A DNA stretch of 64,000 nucleotides from Dendrolimus kikuchii (lineage: Eukaryota > Arthropoda > Insecta > Lepidoptera > Lasiocampidae): the NCBI GenBank assembly GCA_019925095.2, contig CM034403.1, forward strand, positions 3,787,690 through 3,851,689, given 5' to 3'. Below the pieces are notes generated by a model. It searched no databases. It saw only the letters and a list, made by a program, of their open reading frames with translations, and had not been told where the DNA came from. Shown piece by piece: positions 34,613 to 45,058 of the stretch. The translations under genes and the position numbers were made by a program. How positions within the stretch are numbered: position 1 is the stretch's first letter; each line of letters begins with the position of its first letter.

Positions 34613-34891
34613 AGCCAATTCTATTTATTTACTTATTTATTTCACAGAATACAACCATAAATACATTTAAATATTTTTAATATAATTTTAGAATCTAATT
34701 CGTATTCATAAACATGTGAATACAGGAAATTTGAAATACAGATATAGCGTTACGTAAATAATATACAGTAGTTTAGATTCTATAACATATGTTTGTTAAA
34801 ATCAAAAATGAGTGACATGTAAATTAGATGAAAGTAAGTGATAAATTATTTATAAGTACCCTCTGTGATATAAATTCTTTAGACATTGAAA

Positions 34892-35626
34892 CTAAAATAC
34901 ATTATGTAGCAGATCATTGCCAACGGGGAGCGTGCCCAGAAGGCTGGCTGCATTGCCACGCTGTATGGCAATACTTATTTGTTGTGCAAAATATGAGCCA
35001 GCCTTCTGATCACGGGTAGTGTCAAAGAGTTTCTTACATATGTCTTTAAAGAAACTCTTTGCCGACGGACCCCACGGGCCTAATGTTTCAACCCCAAACG
35101 GCACAAATATGTAACCCCTTCCTAAGGCTCCATATTTGCGCCGTTTGACGTCCTCAGCTGAAGCGGCAGCGTTGCCAGCCCCTGACTCGGTCATTGGAAG
35201 ATGTGACGGGGCCAGTGTGTCAACACAGGTCGCATCCCACACTAGCGGCCGCCCCATCTTCCAAGGGACGAGTGACATTCCGTCCGGTCTCTTGCCATCG
35301 TCACGCACCAGGCCATTTGGTTCGAGAATGGCCGGGACGCCGACGCTGACAAGAGCTCGGCGAATGATGTCGTTGAGGCTGGCATGACGAGATCTTCTTC
35401 CTGCGCTTTTTAAACATGACAACCCGTGGTGTCCAAATCGGTCTACCATAACTCCACATTGACAGTGATGTGGTACGCAACATGGTGCCCCCAGGCGTAA
35501 ACTCGCGGCTAATCGGAATGTAGTGTTGTCCAAAAGTGTATTATTATAAAATGATGGGTGTGCTTGTAACATCTGTCCAGACTCCCAATTAGCGACGACA
35601 ACTCCCAATATGTTTGTTGATAACAA
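34892..35626 (-). pseudogene. C-terminal domain of a LINE of the RPDG/WDATC type
   Basis: A 244-aa open frame. Visible features are a Cys/His cluster (C49, C50, H53, H54, C56, C58), GHHGLSC (65-71), then E102…KRPDG (112-116)…PLVWDATCVDTLAPSHLP (127-144), a GPWGP block and a C-terminal QQISIAIQRGNAASLLGTLP. I know this domain from C-termini of reverse transcriptases in many animals; the E…RPDG…WDxT layout resembles a PD-(D/E)XK nuclease, which is an inference. Reverse-transcriptase motifs are missing upstream, so the copy is truncated. Related fragments lie at 4710-5188, 40570-40735 and 57335-57408. Confidence 0.7.
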
Positions 35627-35639
35627 TAAAATAATATAT

Positions 35640-35855
35640 GGCAGAGAAATTTGTTGCTCTGATCAATCGCTTAAACTCTCTAGTGTTACCATTGAATATA
35701 TCCAAAATGGGATTATCGCTGACCAGCTCATTATACAGACGACACACGATTCTGCTATTACTATCTCCTCAACATCGCCGGACACTATCGCCTCAACGTA
35801 GACTTGCCTGATTTCGGTATTCTGTTAATGTAATAACAATCGCGTGCCCGTGCCA
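35640..35855 (-). repeat. Copy of the SGDFD-coding dispersed repeat
   Basis: The minus strand has GATAGTGTCCGGCGATGTTG and AACAGAATACCGAAATCAGG, shared with 44150-44225. It directly abuts the RPDG/WDATC domain at 34892-35626 and may be part of the same rearranged element. Confidence 0.4.
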
Positions 35856-35870
35856 CGCCACATCTTTATA

Positions 35871-35925
35871 CATACATACATAACTTCACGCCAGTTCCCT
35901 TGCGGGGTAGGCACGAACAACAGAG
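35871..35925 (-). mobile_element. RTE-like 3' fragment r7, 55 nt
   Basis: The shortest copy: tail plus the last 13 or so codons. CGCCACATCTTTATA (15 bp) flanks it exactly at 35856-35870 and 35926-35940, so even a piece this small is a genuine retroposition product. Confidence 0.75.
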
Positions 35926-36384
35926 CGCCACATCTTTATAAAATATATTTGTAAGCGAAAACTTGCAATATAATGTTTAACATTTTTGGTAGCTTTTCAA
36001 TATTCATTTCAGCTAACGCCGTTTCTGCTAGTGGTATAATATTTTCTATTGTTATTTTGCCGCGGCGGTATCGAGATATTGTTAATTTAGTAGAATACGA
36101 ATTTTTGACATTATCGCAATGGAATCAATCTTGTCAGTGTATGGTACATTATGTGCTCACATGTTTAGAGTTACGGCTTAGACCTAATAATTGATACATA
36201 ATATGAAGTATGTCACTTTTAGCCGTTTCTTGTTTTGTGTACCAAATAAATAAATAAATCATACTTTGAATATGTTCGCAACGCCATGAAATAGCAGAAT
36301 TGTGACCTTGCTCTAGTGAAGTCTAGTATATACTGCCATAACTACCTAGATTTATGTTCTGGATTTGGTGGCCAGGATTTAGTC

Positions 36385-36485
36385 CATTGATAGCGCCTCT
36401 AGTTTTGCAAATGTCCATAAACGACGGTAACCACTTTCCATCAGGTGTTCCGTCACCCTGTCTTCTGCACTCCAGCACTAAAAAC
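36385..36485 (+). repeat. CR1-like/S2 3' tail remnant
   Basis: GCAAATGTCCATAAACGACG … CCATCAGGTGTTCCGTC and CTCCAGCACTAAAAA match the 3' UTR at 61.2 kb. Confidence 0.55.
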
Positions 36486-36779
36486 GTAGCTTTTAGTAAC
36501 TATGTAATTCAAGATATTAAAATCTGTATGGTATATGATTTATTTAAATACTTGACGCAATACTCAATTAATAGTGCTTCGAAGTCTCCGAGTGCAGTAT
36601 AGTATAAAATAGACAATTTAAAATAATTGCGTTCAGCGCCATGAAAAATATCTCTACATTACAAATACTCGTTGTTTCCTTAGCAACAAGTTCTAGAGCT
36701 GGCCACAAAACAACGCCGGTTCAGTTTTTATGAATACTTTATACTCGCTGGATTTTAGTTTTTTGTGTTCATGCAAGCT

Positions 36780-37005
36780 TCAACGCATGAGGGGCTACCG
36801 TGCATTGTTCGTGACCTGATGTGACGTCAGGGATCCGCCAGCCACCGCCATGTCATTGCGGCCGTCTGCTGCGTCCGCGCACTGTCCCCCCGCGCCCCGT
36901 GCACCCGCCCCGCTGTCTGACGGAGAACGGCTAACCAGTGACCTTGTCGCTCTTATTCTCTCTATCAACAGCATTTATCTACTAAAGACAAGGATGGCGA
37001 ACTAA
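36780..37005 (+). other. GC-rich patch with CRE site and small ORF
   Basis: In an AT-rich setting this stretch of about 180 nt is rich in G+C and CpG. A perfect TGACGTCA (CREB/ATF site) is at 36822-36829. Twenty nt further, GCCACCGCCATG, an ideal Kozak context, opens a 51-codon frame at 36850 (MSLRPSAASAHCPPAPRAPA…) that stops at 37005. A host promoter and first exon is possible. A splice acceptor-like TCTATCAACAG also lies at about 36961-36971. I do not recognise the peptide. Confidence 0.35.
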
Positions 37006-37345
37006 CCGGTATTGAAACAAGTTGTTTGTGCAAGAAAGGTTTCTTCTCTTATTTATTTAAATGTTTTCAAATTCGCTTTGTAATGTAATGTTGTTATGGC
37101 AGGGGGGTAATGACCTTGAATTGTTTAGCAATACCTTTTTTGATGTAGGTCGTTTTTTATTGTCAACGACTCCACGCTAGTCATACGGAAATCGTTTTGT
37201 ATAATTCGCGATTCTGTGTTGTCTGCAACGTGCGAGCTATAGAGGATGTACGCCAGAATACAGGGAAGTGCAGAGTACGGAAGGAAACGACATATTGTGT
37301 CGATCCCTAATGATTGGAACATTTTTTTATATGTACTTGGAGGCA

Positions 37346-37596
37346 AGAATGACTAAACAGATATACAATGCAAAAGTGGATGAATGCAGAAGTCGTGGAA
37401 GGCAACACACCTTCCATGATCAAATTGATCGTGTACTAGCAGAAGGTGATGTCAGGAGCCTTAAGAACAGACGAGCGTGCATGACAAGAGCTATGAATGT
37501 CAAAGAAGCAACTGAGGTGTGCAAGAATAAGCCTGAATGGCGCTCTGTTGTTCGTGCCTACCCCGCAAGGGAACTGGCGTGAAGTTATGTATGTAC
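37346..37596 (+). mobile_element. RTE-like 3' fragment r2 with imperfect TSD
   Basis: Encodes MTKQIYNAKVDECRSRGRQH … VLAEGDVRSLKNRRAC … ARELA-stop, ending GAAGTTATGTATGTAC. The flanks GTACTTGGAGGCA (37333-37345) and GTACTTAGAAGCA (37597-37609) form a 13-bp TSD with two mismatches, which fits an older insertion than the copies with perfect TSDs. Confidence 0.72.
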
Positions 37597-37611
37597 GTAC
37601 TTAGAAGCACC

Positions 37612-37722
37612 GACCGTTCATTTGCCTTACTATCTGTTAAAATTTGACATAAGCTCCATACAAGTAATGGCAAAATTAAACCGAGCGACGGTAAGGCAAG
37701 TGAATGAATAGTAAGATATAGG
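37612..37722. repeat. Foldback element with CATTCATTTGCC-like ends
   Basis: TTCATTTGCCTTACTATCTG at one end and GGTAAGGCAAGTGAATGAAT at the other are near inverted repeats around TTGACATAAGCTCCATACAA. Related units occur at 24148-24250 and 41755-41870. Confidence 0.5.
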
Positions 37723-37727
37723 AACTG

Positions 37728-37925
37728 GCCACTAATGGTATGTGGCTACCGTCGTCCATGGAAGTCTTATTAGACCAAGACAGCCGATGTCTTGCTTAAG
37801 TATTTGAGATTGTAAACGTTTTACAGCCTTTTTGAAGAGCCCCATATTGAAGCGCTCTTGGAAAACCGCGGAAGGGCGTTTATTCCACCGCTTGCAAACA
37901 TATGAAAATATTTTATTGTTCACCA
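37728..37925 (-). pseudogene. CR1/Jockey-like LINE C-terminus and tail
   Basis: The minus strand reads VCKRWNKRPSAVFQERFNMG then LFKKAVKRLQSQ, matching the W(N)…PA.VFP.RY.M..FKK pattern at the end of the LINE at 61.2 kb. A CGACGGTAGCCACATACCAT tail follows. It sits beside RTE copies r2 and r3. Confidence 0.55.
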
Positions 37926-38060
37926 AAAATGAAAACCTCGTTCTTAAAAACTAGGTACAATAAATATTGAGCAAAGAGCGTACCACATAGAAGTCTATGT
38001 TTTTCTTAACCGCACCGAAAATGAGCCACGTTCGGGGTCACTTAGACCCCGTTTCGTAGT

Positions 38061-38332
38061 ACATACATACATAACTTCACGCCAGTTCCCGTGCGGGGTA
38101 GGCACGAACAACAGAGCGCCATTTAGGCTTATTCTTACACCCTCACTTGCTTCTTTGACATTCATAACTCTTGTCATGCACGCTCGTCTGTTCTTAAGGC
38201 TCCTGACATCACCTTCTGCTAGTACACGATCAATTTGATCATGGAAGGTGTGTCGTGGCCATCCACGACTTCTGCATCCATCCACTTTTGCATTGTATAT
38301 CTGTTTAGTCATTCTTTCATCATGCATTCTTT
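38061..38332 (-). mobile_element. RTE-like 3' fragment r3 with 12-bp TSD
   Basis: Minus-strand copy of the same module (MTKQIYNAKVDGCRSRG … RACMTRVMNVKEAS), with a frameshift after KEAS, ending in a plus-strand ACATACATACATAACTTC tail. CCGTTTCGTAGT flanks it at 38049-38060 and 38333-38344. Confidence 0.75.
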
Positions 38333-38344
38333 CCGTTTCGTAGT

Positions 38345-39205
38345 GAACGTGTTAAAATTAAAAATTGCAGTACAAAGCGTTACATTTTAAGTGCCCGCCA
38401 AAATGTTCGATAAAAACTTATCAGACATTTAAAAAATAAATATCCACAGATAAAATATGGATACATACTAATCCAGAAATATAAAGTCACATAAAGGTTA
38501 ATTATAGGGGTCACATCAATTAATTTTTTCCGGTTTTTACGACTTCAACATTGCATCGTGCAGTGAACCCTGCACATGCACCGTGTCAACGCCATCAGAT
38601 TAATTTACGACTAATTACTTAGTCAGTCGTTGCCTAAAGCTGCATATCATATAACTCATATTTTAAATGGTCTTTACCATATCCAAAAAGATATAGTAAA
38701 ACCAGCGATGCCTTGAAAAAAATATAAACTCTTTAAAGTTTTATTACAGTGTACTAATTTAGGGACCTGGTACATAAGAGGTGGGCGCGAATCGTGACCA
38801 TACATATGACACATAATATTTTCTTAAGTTTTGAGTAGTATACATAATAAAACAACGTTCTAACGGTTTTAAGCGCGGTAATTTATTTGATTTTTGTTTT
38901 TCCGGCGTTTGGGCCACTCTACAGTAGCCGTGATCACGGAAAACAAAGATGTCAAGTGTCAAGGAGTATTGTTAAAGTTTTATTTATCCTACCGCCAACT
39001 TGTTCATTTTAATTATTTAATTTTATTTTGTTATGGTTATTATTTACTCTGTGGGAGCCTAATCTAATTTACCACCGCTTCTCAACATGCTGTGGCTTGA
39101 AGAGAAGAAGTTGTGAAAGAAACTCTTCAGCAAACATGCCTAGCTCTAATAATGTTATATAATATTAAAATGGGTGGGAGGAGAAATAAAAATAAATTAT
39201 CAATT
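38345..39205. other. Unassigned AT-rich DNA
   Basis: Nothing was recognised between RTE copy r3 and the PLE fragment. Confidence 0.45.
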
Positions 39206-39560
39206 AATTTGGTTTGTGTTCCGGTGCCCGCAGAAAGAGCTCACAGTGTCTTGAGGTCTGACAGTTGGATTTTGCTGGGTTTGGGTCTTAATAGTTTTGA
39301 TGATCGAATCCTAAGCAGGTGGTACTTGCTAACCATCATCTCTATTGAAATTTTGGTGCTTTTTGATTTCAATAGCTTTACGCATCATTCTAGGTATGAA
39401 ACGACTCTCTTTTGCAAGGATTTGTGGTTTATCAAATCTGATGTAGTGGTTGGGTTTGTCCAGCGTGTGTTCACTGATCGCAGACTTTGTAGACCTTGTG
39501 TGTTTCATGTCAGTAATGTGTTCTTTTATCCGTGTTTTTATGCTACCTATACATTATAAC
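39206..39560 (-). pseudogene. Penelope-like element GIY-YIG domain fragment
   Basis: On the minus strand the frame reads IGSIKTRIKEHITDMKHTRS, TKSAISEHTLDKPNHYIRFD, AKESRFIPRMMRKAIEIKKH and NFNRDDG, followed by two TAG codons where Trp is expected, then IIKTIKTQTQQNP and FCGHRNTN. The RIKEH…SA.SEH…H.I.FD…RE.IEI.K.NFNRDDGW order is that of the nuclease domain of Penelope-like retroelements. The GIY-YIG start itself is damaged and no reverse transcriptase precedes it. The plus-strand frame here is a shadow. Confidence 0.72.
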
Positions 39561-40569
39561 TCTTTCTTATTACATTACCCTGATTTTAGAAAAAGGGCCC
39601 TAAACTCAAAACCTTTGATCCTGTAACTCAATGCTATTAGCCTTGCGAGGTAAAATTTACAGAACTTGACATGCAGGTTCCTTTACAAAAGCTTTAAAAT
39701 TCCACATATGTTTGAAAATATAATTCTACAGTAAAGTATTAATATTCAAGTTCCTGCTAAATCCCATCTAATATTATATGAAAATAAAATGGGCGGGATG
39801 GTAAGGCTCCCCTGCGAGGTCGTTGCCCCAACAGCTGACGGGACAAGGAGCTGCGCCTTCCCCGAGCATTGACCTCAAACGTTATCTACTTGCTCCCCAT
39901 AACTTGATAAAGCTTTCAGTGAAATAAGTATCGGTCCTTCACAGTGAAAAATTTGTGACATTACCTTTATTATTTACTTCAAAACACTTCTGTTTTAATT
40001 AGTTTATTACGTATAAATTAAACATTAAATTGCGCTGGTGATATGACCGCACGTCATTTGAACGCAACAAATGTTTAGGAAAATATAAAGTACATTTCGA
40101 ATACTAATTTATAGATGCCTTTTAAAATTAGAATAATTTTCATAATTTCCATATTTAACAAAATGAGGAGGTTTAATTGATATATGCAAAATGAAACATT
40201 TTGTTTAAAAACAACCTTTTCCCTTGGTTTGCTATTTAACATTATTTCTTAGAAATTGATACTTACAAGCTACACTATGATTTGGTAAAATAATACAGGC
40301 TGTTTATTGTTTCAAAATCAGTCAATTCGATTCCCGACAAGGAAAATTTATTTTTCAAAAATGTTATGATACCACTTTATTTTTCATCAAAATAGGCCTT
40401 GAGACTTTCCTCGCTATTTCTTATAGTTTAGGATTTGGCCCTGTAAGTCCACTTGCAAAAATTCACCCGTACATTAAATAACAGATATAAACATAAGTGT
40501 AACTAACTTTAGAAAACCAAATTTCAGACTAAATTTAAACTAAGTGATTAATGACTATGTAACAAATCG
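39561..40569. other. Unassigned AT-rich DNA
   Basis: No gene was recognised. 39790-39860 is locally GC-rich (CTCCCCTGCGAGGTCGTTGC) without an assignable frame. Confidence 0.45.
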
Positions 40570-40735
40570 CCGATAGAGAGGCGCGTGTCCATAAGACTGG
40601 CTGCCACGTTGTGTGGCAATGCTTATTTGTTGGGCGAAATAGTTTTCTGATAACGGGTGGCAGCAAACTGTTCCTTGCAAATTTCTTTGTAGAAACTCTT
40701 AGCTTATGGGCCCCAGGGACCTAATGTTTCAACGA
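40570..40735 (-). mobile_element. Short degenerate copy of the RPDG/WDATC LINE C-terminus
   Basis: Nucleotide blocks match 34920-35090 in order: AAG.CTGGCTGC, TGTGTGGCAATGCTTATTTGTTG, TTTCTTTGTAGAAACTCTT, and CCC.GGGACCTAATGTTTCAAC. It covers the last 60 or so codons on the minus strand, with indels. No open frame survives. Confidence 0.6.
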
Positions 40736-41075
40736 ATATTAATAAATAAATACAATAGATTATTATATAGATTCACCCAAATCTCTGTTGACTAAGAATG
40801 TCCACCTTGGATTCTGAAGTAGGTATATATCTTGCACATATCTTGAAACCAGATCAATCAATCATTCAAACAATAACAATCACTTTTCAGGGCGGCCGCC
40901 ATTTAATTTGTTTCAACAACTCACTGCACTTACTAAAAATCTTATTATTGCTTACACGTCTGTCTATTTAACACCGCAAACGAATCCAACGACACAATTG
41001 CGGCATCTTTCATGAACCAAAGAGAAATTGGGGGAACAAAGATAGATATACATACATATCAATATACAAAAAGAG

Positions 41076-41592
41076 AAGAGATGGCGGTACCATGACTTAA
41101 AAATCATTATTCAGCATTAAATAATAAACACATTTCTAAGGATCCATATGTGCGTCGTTTGAAATTGCCAGCTGTAGATTATTACGAGGATCAATATAAA
41201 TTTAGTAAACCTATATAAGAGCTTGAAATACTGGAGACAGTTGAGTGTCAGCTGATAGCCGATTTGCAACGTTAGACTTGTAGTGGATGCACTTACCACG
41301 TTTAGTTGTAATTTTTGTATATATTCTTTGTATGTTTCGGGAAACGTTTGTGACATCAATTATGGCACAGCGCCATCTATTGGCTTGTAAGTGTTCCACT
41401 ACACACCCCCTTGCTGAGAGGGCGGTAGCATGACTTAAAAATTCCTAAGGATCCATATGTGCGTCGTTTGAAATTGTCAGCTGTAGATTATTACGAGGAT
41501 CAATATAAATTTCCTAAACCTATATAAAAGCTTGAAATACTGGAGACAGTTGAGTGCCAGCTGATAGCCGATTTGCAACGTTCGACTTATTG
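41076..41592 (+). repeat. Tandem direct duplication with TATA boxes
   Basis: Unit 1 (41076-41286) and unit 2 (41417-41592) share GGCGGTA.CATGACTTAAAA, GGATCCATATGTGCGTCGTT, ATTATTACGAGGATCAATAT, CCTATATAA.AGCTTGAAAT and TGATAGCCGATTTGCAACGT with few differences. Unit 1 has about 34 extra nt. TATA boxes are at 41212-41218 and 41521-41528. An LTR fragment is one possibility; no primer-binding site or gag-pol was found. Confidence 0.6.
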
Positions 41593-41754
41593 ATAAATGC
41601 AAGTTTTCTACATCTTAAGCCGATATGAGACGGTTCATTTTTGTATTTCAATTTGGATGCACCAACTGAAGTAATCCATATAAACGTAAACTTGAACAAC
41701 AATGTCATTGTATACCGTCGTATCTTCTCAGTTCTCTGCGTCTAATGTCAGCAT

Positions 41755-41870
41755 TACTATCCATTCTTCTGCTGGTAAGCCATTAGTAGGTAATTGACTG
41801 CTTGTATGGAGTTTATGTCAATCCTGACCAGTAATAAAACAAATGAATGACTAAGATGTAGGAACCAAGC
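41755..41870. repeat. Foldback element, related copy
   Basis: GGTAAGCCATTAGTAGGTAA, TGTATGGAGTTTATGTCAA and CAAATGAATGACTAAGATGT resemble the same family with the centre reversed. Confidence 0.4.
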
Positions 41871-41969
41871 AAAAGCAGTTTTGATTGTCTTTTTAAAAAA
41901 CTTGACGAAAACTTAGTGTACATAACTTGCAGATAACACAGACTCGCGAATTAAACCTTCAAATACCCC

Positions 41970-42030
41970 TATAGGGGGTTACCTGGAAGAGATCGCTTTA
42001 AGCGATAAGGGCGTAACTTTAATTTGGTTT
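41970..42030 (+). repeat. AAGCGATAAGGCC family, copy 5
   Basis: GGTTACCTGGAAGAGATCGC then TTTAAGCGATAAGGGCG on the plus strand. Confidence 0.45.
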
Positions 42031-42154
42031 AGTGTAGAAAAAAGATTTGTAAGGTGTGCTTTTAAACCAGAATTCCGTGGTATAGGTACCTTATTATGGG
42101 GTTACCTTGACTTAGTACCGCATAACACAAAACAGTAATCCATAAACTATCTCT

Positions 42155-42385
42155 ATAAATATTATAAACGCGAAAGTTTGTAAGAATATATGTATGTTTG
42201 TTACTCTTTCACGCAAAAACTAGTGAATGGATTTTGATGAAACTTTACAATAATATACCTTACACATCAGAATAACACATAGGCTATTCACAATTTATAA
42301 AGATATAACTTGTGAATTATCCAAAATATAACGATTTTCCATCACCACGCTGATGAAACCGCGGGCGCAGTTAGTTTTATATATA
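42155..42385 (-). repeat. ACTAGC-type element, fourth subfamily
   Basis: Plus strand ATTATAAACGCGAAAGTTTG, TTACTCTTTCACGCAAAAAC and CACATAGGCTATTC, ending CCGCGGGCGCAGTTAGTTTT. This is the familiar lepidopteran form in reverse. Confidence 0.55.
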
Positions 42386-43058
42386 AGCCAAAAAAGATTT
42401 TAGGTTTAAAAACGGAACGGGGCTTAATAGGCCTCGTACACCCCGTACCGCCGGAATGGAATATAATTATAGATAAATCAGTGCCGTTATGAAAGTGTTA
42501 AACATATACATTTTGTAAGCCATTATTAGTGAAATTTGCCCTTTTAAATTGGTACTAGAACTCGGTTAATTAAGATCAGTGAAAAACCTACAGTTTGATT
42601 CATTTGATACTAATTAAATTTTGACTATGCTGCTCAAAATAAGTTTCTTTGACTACTTTTGTGATGAATAAAAAACAAGCATTAAGTGAGGTTTTACTGG
42701 CTACACCTACTTACATTTAATAATTCCAAAGCTGTAAACATTGTCGCAAAAGGTACTTAAACAATTTAAATGCAAACTTTATAAATATATTCCGACCATG
42801 TATAAAGGCTTTGGTGCAACGAACTGATTATTGTTCTTTATTTTTAGCTCGCGTTGTCAACCAAGAAAAATGGCCGAGAATTTATAATCGCTGATATAAA
42901 AACCAAGGATTATTTATCTTTAATGTTTATTAACAAGTTTTATTTGTTGTGTGCGGTGTTATAGCGCTTTTAATTGCTGGGCTTAGCCGGTTGTAGGGTT
43001 TTGTGTCGTTCGCGCCAAAATTAATTGCCAGATTAGTTGTAGAAGTGAGAGTGCAGAC

Positions 43059-43184
43059 ATGGATAATGCCGCGGAGTTGTTTTGCTGGAAATTTCGGGGG
43101 AGTAATCGCGGCAAATGCCTCAGTATTTATTGTTGTTTAAAAGTTTTAAAATTCATGTACATATTTTGCCGAATTTCTTTTAAG
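43059..43184 (+). other. Start of a short ORF in GC-richer DNA
   Basis: GTGCAGACATGGATAATGCC opens a frame (MDNAAELFCWKFRGSNRGKC) within a locally GC-richer patch (42960-43130). The frame soon runs into a repeat 3' UTR at 43185. It is probably not a real gene, though a first exon cannot be excluded. Confidence 0.15.
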
Positions 43185-43240
43185 CTAGGTTACCTGGAAG
43201 GGATTGCTTTTAGTAATAAAGTTGCCTGTTGTTTTGCCAA
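43185..43240 (+). repeat. AAGCGATAAGGCC family, copy 6
   Basis: GGTTACCTGGAAGGGATTGC, then a degenerate remainder with GTTGCCTGTTGTTTTGCC. Confidence 0.4.
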
Positions 43241-43358
43241 GAATTGTTGTACTACCTGTGCGCAGGTTTGCCGACAGCTTCCTGATGTCACGCGTCGATG
43301 GTCAGTAGGGTTGACAAAAAAGGTTACATAAATATCCAATAAATATTTTACATAAATT

Positions 43359-43681
43359 TATCCGTGCAGGAACGGAGAAAGAATACAATTTCCTGCGGCC
43401 TGGCGGCCTGTCGTAAGAGGCGACTAAACAACCGACAGCCAGGTGGTAGGGTATTTGCTCGACTGGATGACGACCACCCCTGGTCTAGAGTATGCCGCCA
43501 AAACAACCTTGTGTTGTGTTCCGGCATTAGTGACCAGGTTCCAATTTCCCTTAAAAGAGCAGCAGCAGATTTGTAGCACCTTTGGTGTTGCAAATGTCCA
43601 TAGGCGATGGTAACCGCTTTCCATCAAGTGGGCCGTCTGCCTGTCTGCTGAACTCCTGCAATAAAAAAAAAATAAAAAAAA
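43359..43681 (+). mobile_element. S2 retroposon copy 3
   Basis: Full-size copy with an A-rich tail interrupted by T. It is very similar to copy 5. Confidence 0.77.
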
Positions 43682-43724
43682 ATATATTATTTTAATTTTT
43701 TATCGTATATACTTTACATAAGCA

Positions 43725-43905
43725 TATACAATAATAGTAAGTAATACAATACAATAATAGTAAGGTTTATTTTAATAATAGGTTTTATTTTAATACTAGT
43801 TTTTTTTTTTTACTATTGTATATATATTTTTAAGTTAGGTTTATTTATAGGATATTTTAGATTTTTAAATAATAGTAAGTAATACAATACAATAATAGTA
43901 AGTAG
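43725..43905. repeat. AT-rich direct repeats next to S2 copy 3
   Basis: AATAATAGTAAGTAATACAA and ACAATAATAGTAAG occur at about 43731-43763 and again at about 43869-43903. It is followed by GGTGAGTAATAAAGTGCTAT and an ATCT microsatellite (43960-43974). Confidence 0.6.
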
Positions 43906-44039
43906 TCATCGGCAAACCTTCTACGCGCGGCTTATGTTTATTTTGGTGAGTAATAAAGTGCTATCTATCTATCTATATTTTATTGTACTATCGATGTTTT
44001 GATTGCCATTGGTTTAAATTTAACTAGTACTCGTCTGGA

Positions 44040-44262
44040 TGACCACCTTTCTTTGTGTTCCCCGGCATTAATGGGCAAGTTCTAGTCCTTTCTTTGAGGC
44101 CGACAGCACAATTGGCAGCACCTCTGGGGCCAAATTCTGCTATAGTTATCACATCAAAATCACCGGACACTATTATCTCACTCGTAGTTTTGAGATTTCG
44201 GTATTCTGTTGATTTCAATGGCATGCCTGTAGCACGCCACTCTATAGGCTCTATAGAGACCT
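44040..44262 (-). repeat. Diverged repeat combining an S2-like block with an SGDFD-coding block
   Basis: The left part (CCCCGGCATTAATGGGCAAG … GGCAGCACCTCTGG) aligns with the middle of S2. The right part encodes, on the minus strand, STEYRNLKTTSEIIVSGDFD and ITIAEFGPRGA, reminiscent of the GDFN block of LINE endonucleases. The second block recurs at 4130-4220 and 35695-35845. The family is unidentified. Confidence 0.45.
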
Positions 44263-45058
44263 ACTGCGGGTTACCAGAGTTACTTTGAACGCTCCTATAA
44301 ATTTGTTGTTACTATTAAATAATCTTTGTTATGTAAATAAATTTCATTTCATTTATCCCGGAGAAATAAATGTACGATTCCCGTGGGATAACATTACAGC
44401 AAACGAAGCCGCGGGTAAAATGTACTGCTGAATATATTATACGTACACAAACAAACGCTTCCATCCAAATCTCTGTATCGCTGTAAAATTAAAATATTTC
44501 ACGCGTGCAAAAGCGTATAAAATTCCGAATTTTATAGTCTCTCTATTTTTGTATGGTACAGCTATTTCTTGGAGTGTTGCGTTTGTTTTCAATAAGAACG
44601 CGTTTAATATTCATGCGTTGCAAAAAGTTAAGCCGTAATCGCATCAGAGGTCGTTAGTATACCGACGAGGCAACAGTTTTATTTGTTTTGTAACATTATT
44701 TAAAAAAAAAATACATCCATAAAAAAGCCCTAAAGGAGACGGATATGCTTTTATATGTAGATGAGAGTGATTTCAAGATTGTTTTTTAATATGTTGATAT
44801 TATTTATAATTGGGTTTAATTTTTTAATGAATTAATCGTATGGCTTAAGTGTTTTTAAATTATGAATTGTTGAATTTCATCATTATTATATTAATACATT
44901 AAGCAAAAACTTTGAACTCCTTTTTACGAAAATTGCGCGGACGGAGGAGTATGAAATTTCGCACACTTATAGTTTATATAGAGAAGAAGCGACGAGTGAT
45001 AATATTTTTTAAAAATTATTAATAAAAAATACATTAAATTAATTAAAAAAATTACTAT

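Noticed and set aside
39113..39559. 148-codon plus-strand frame
   Set aside because: Antisense shadow of the PLE GIY-YIG fragment; the recognisable motifs are on the minus strand.
43348..43627. Similar short frames in all S2 copies
   Set aside because: The frames are shared because the copies are young; they occur in several phases, contain stops at the same place and show no protein motif.
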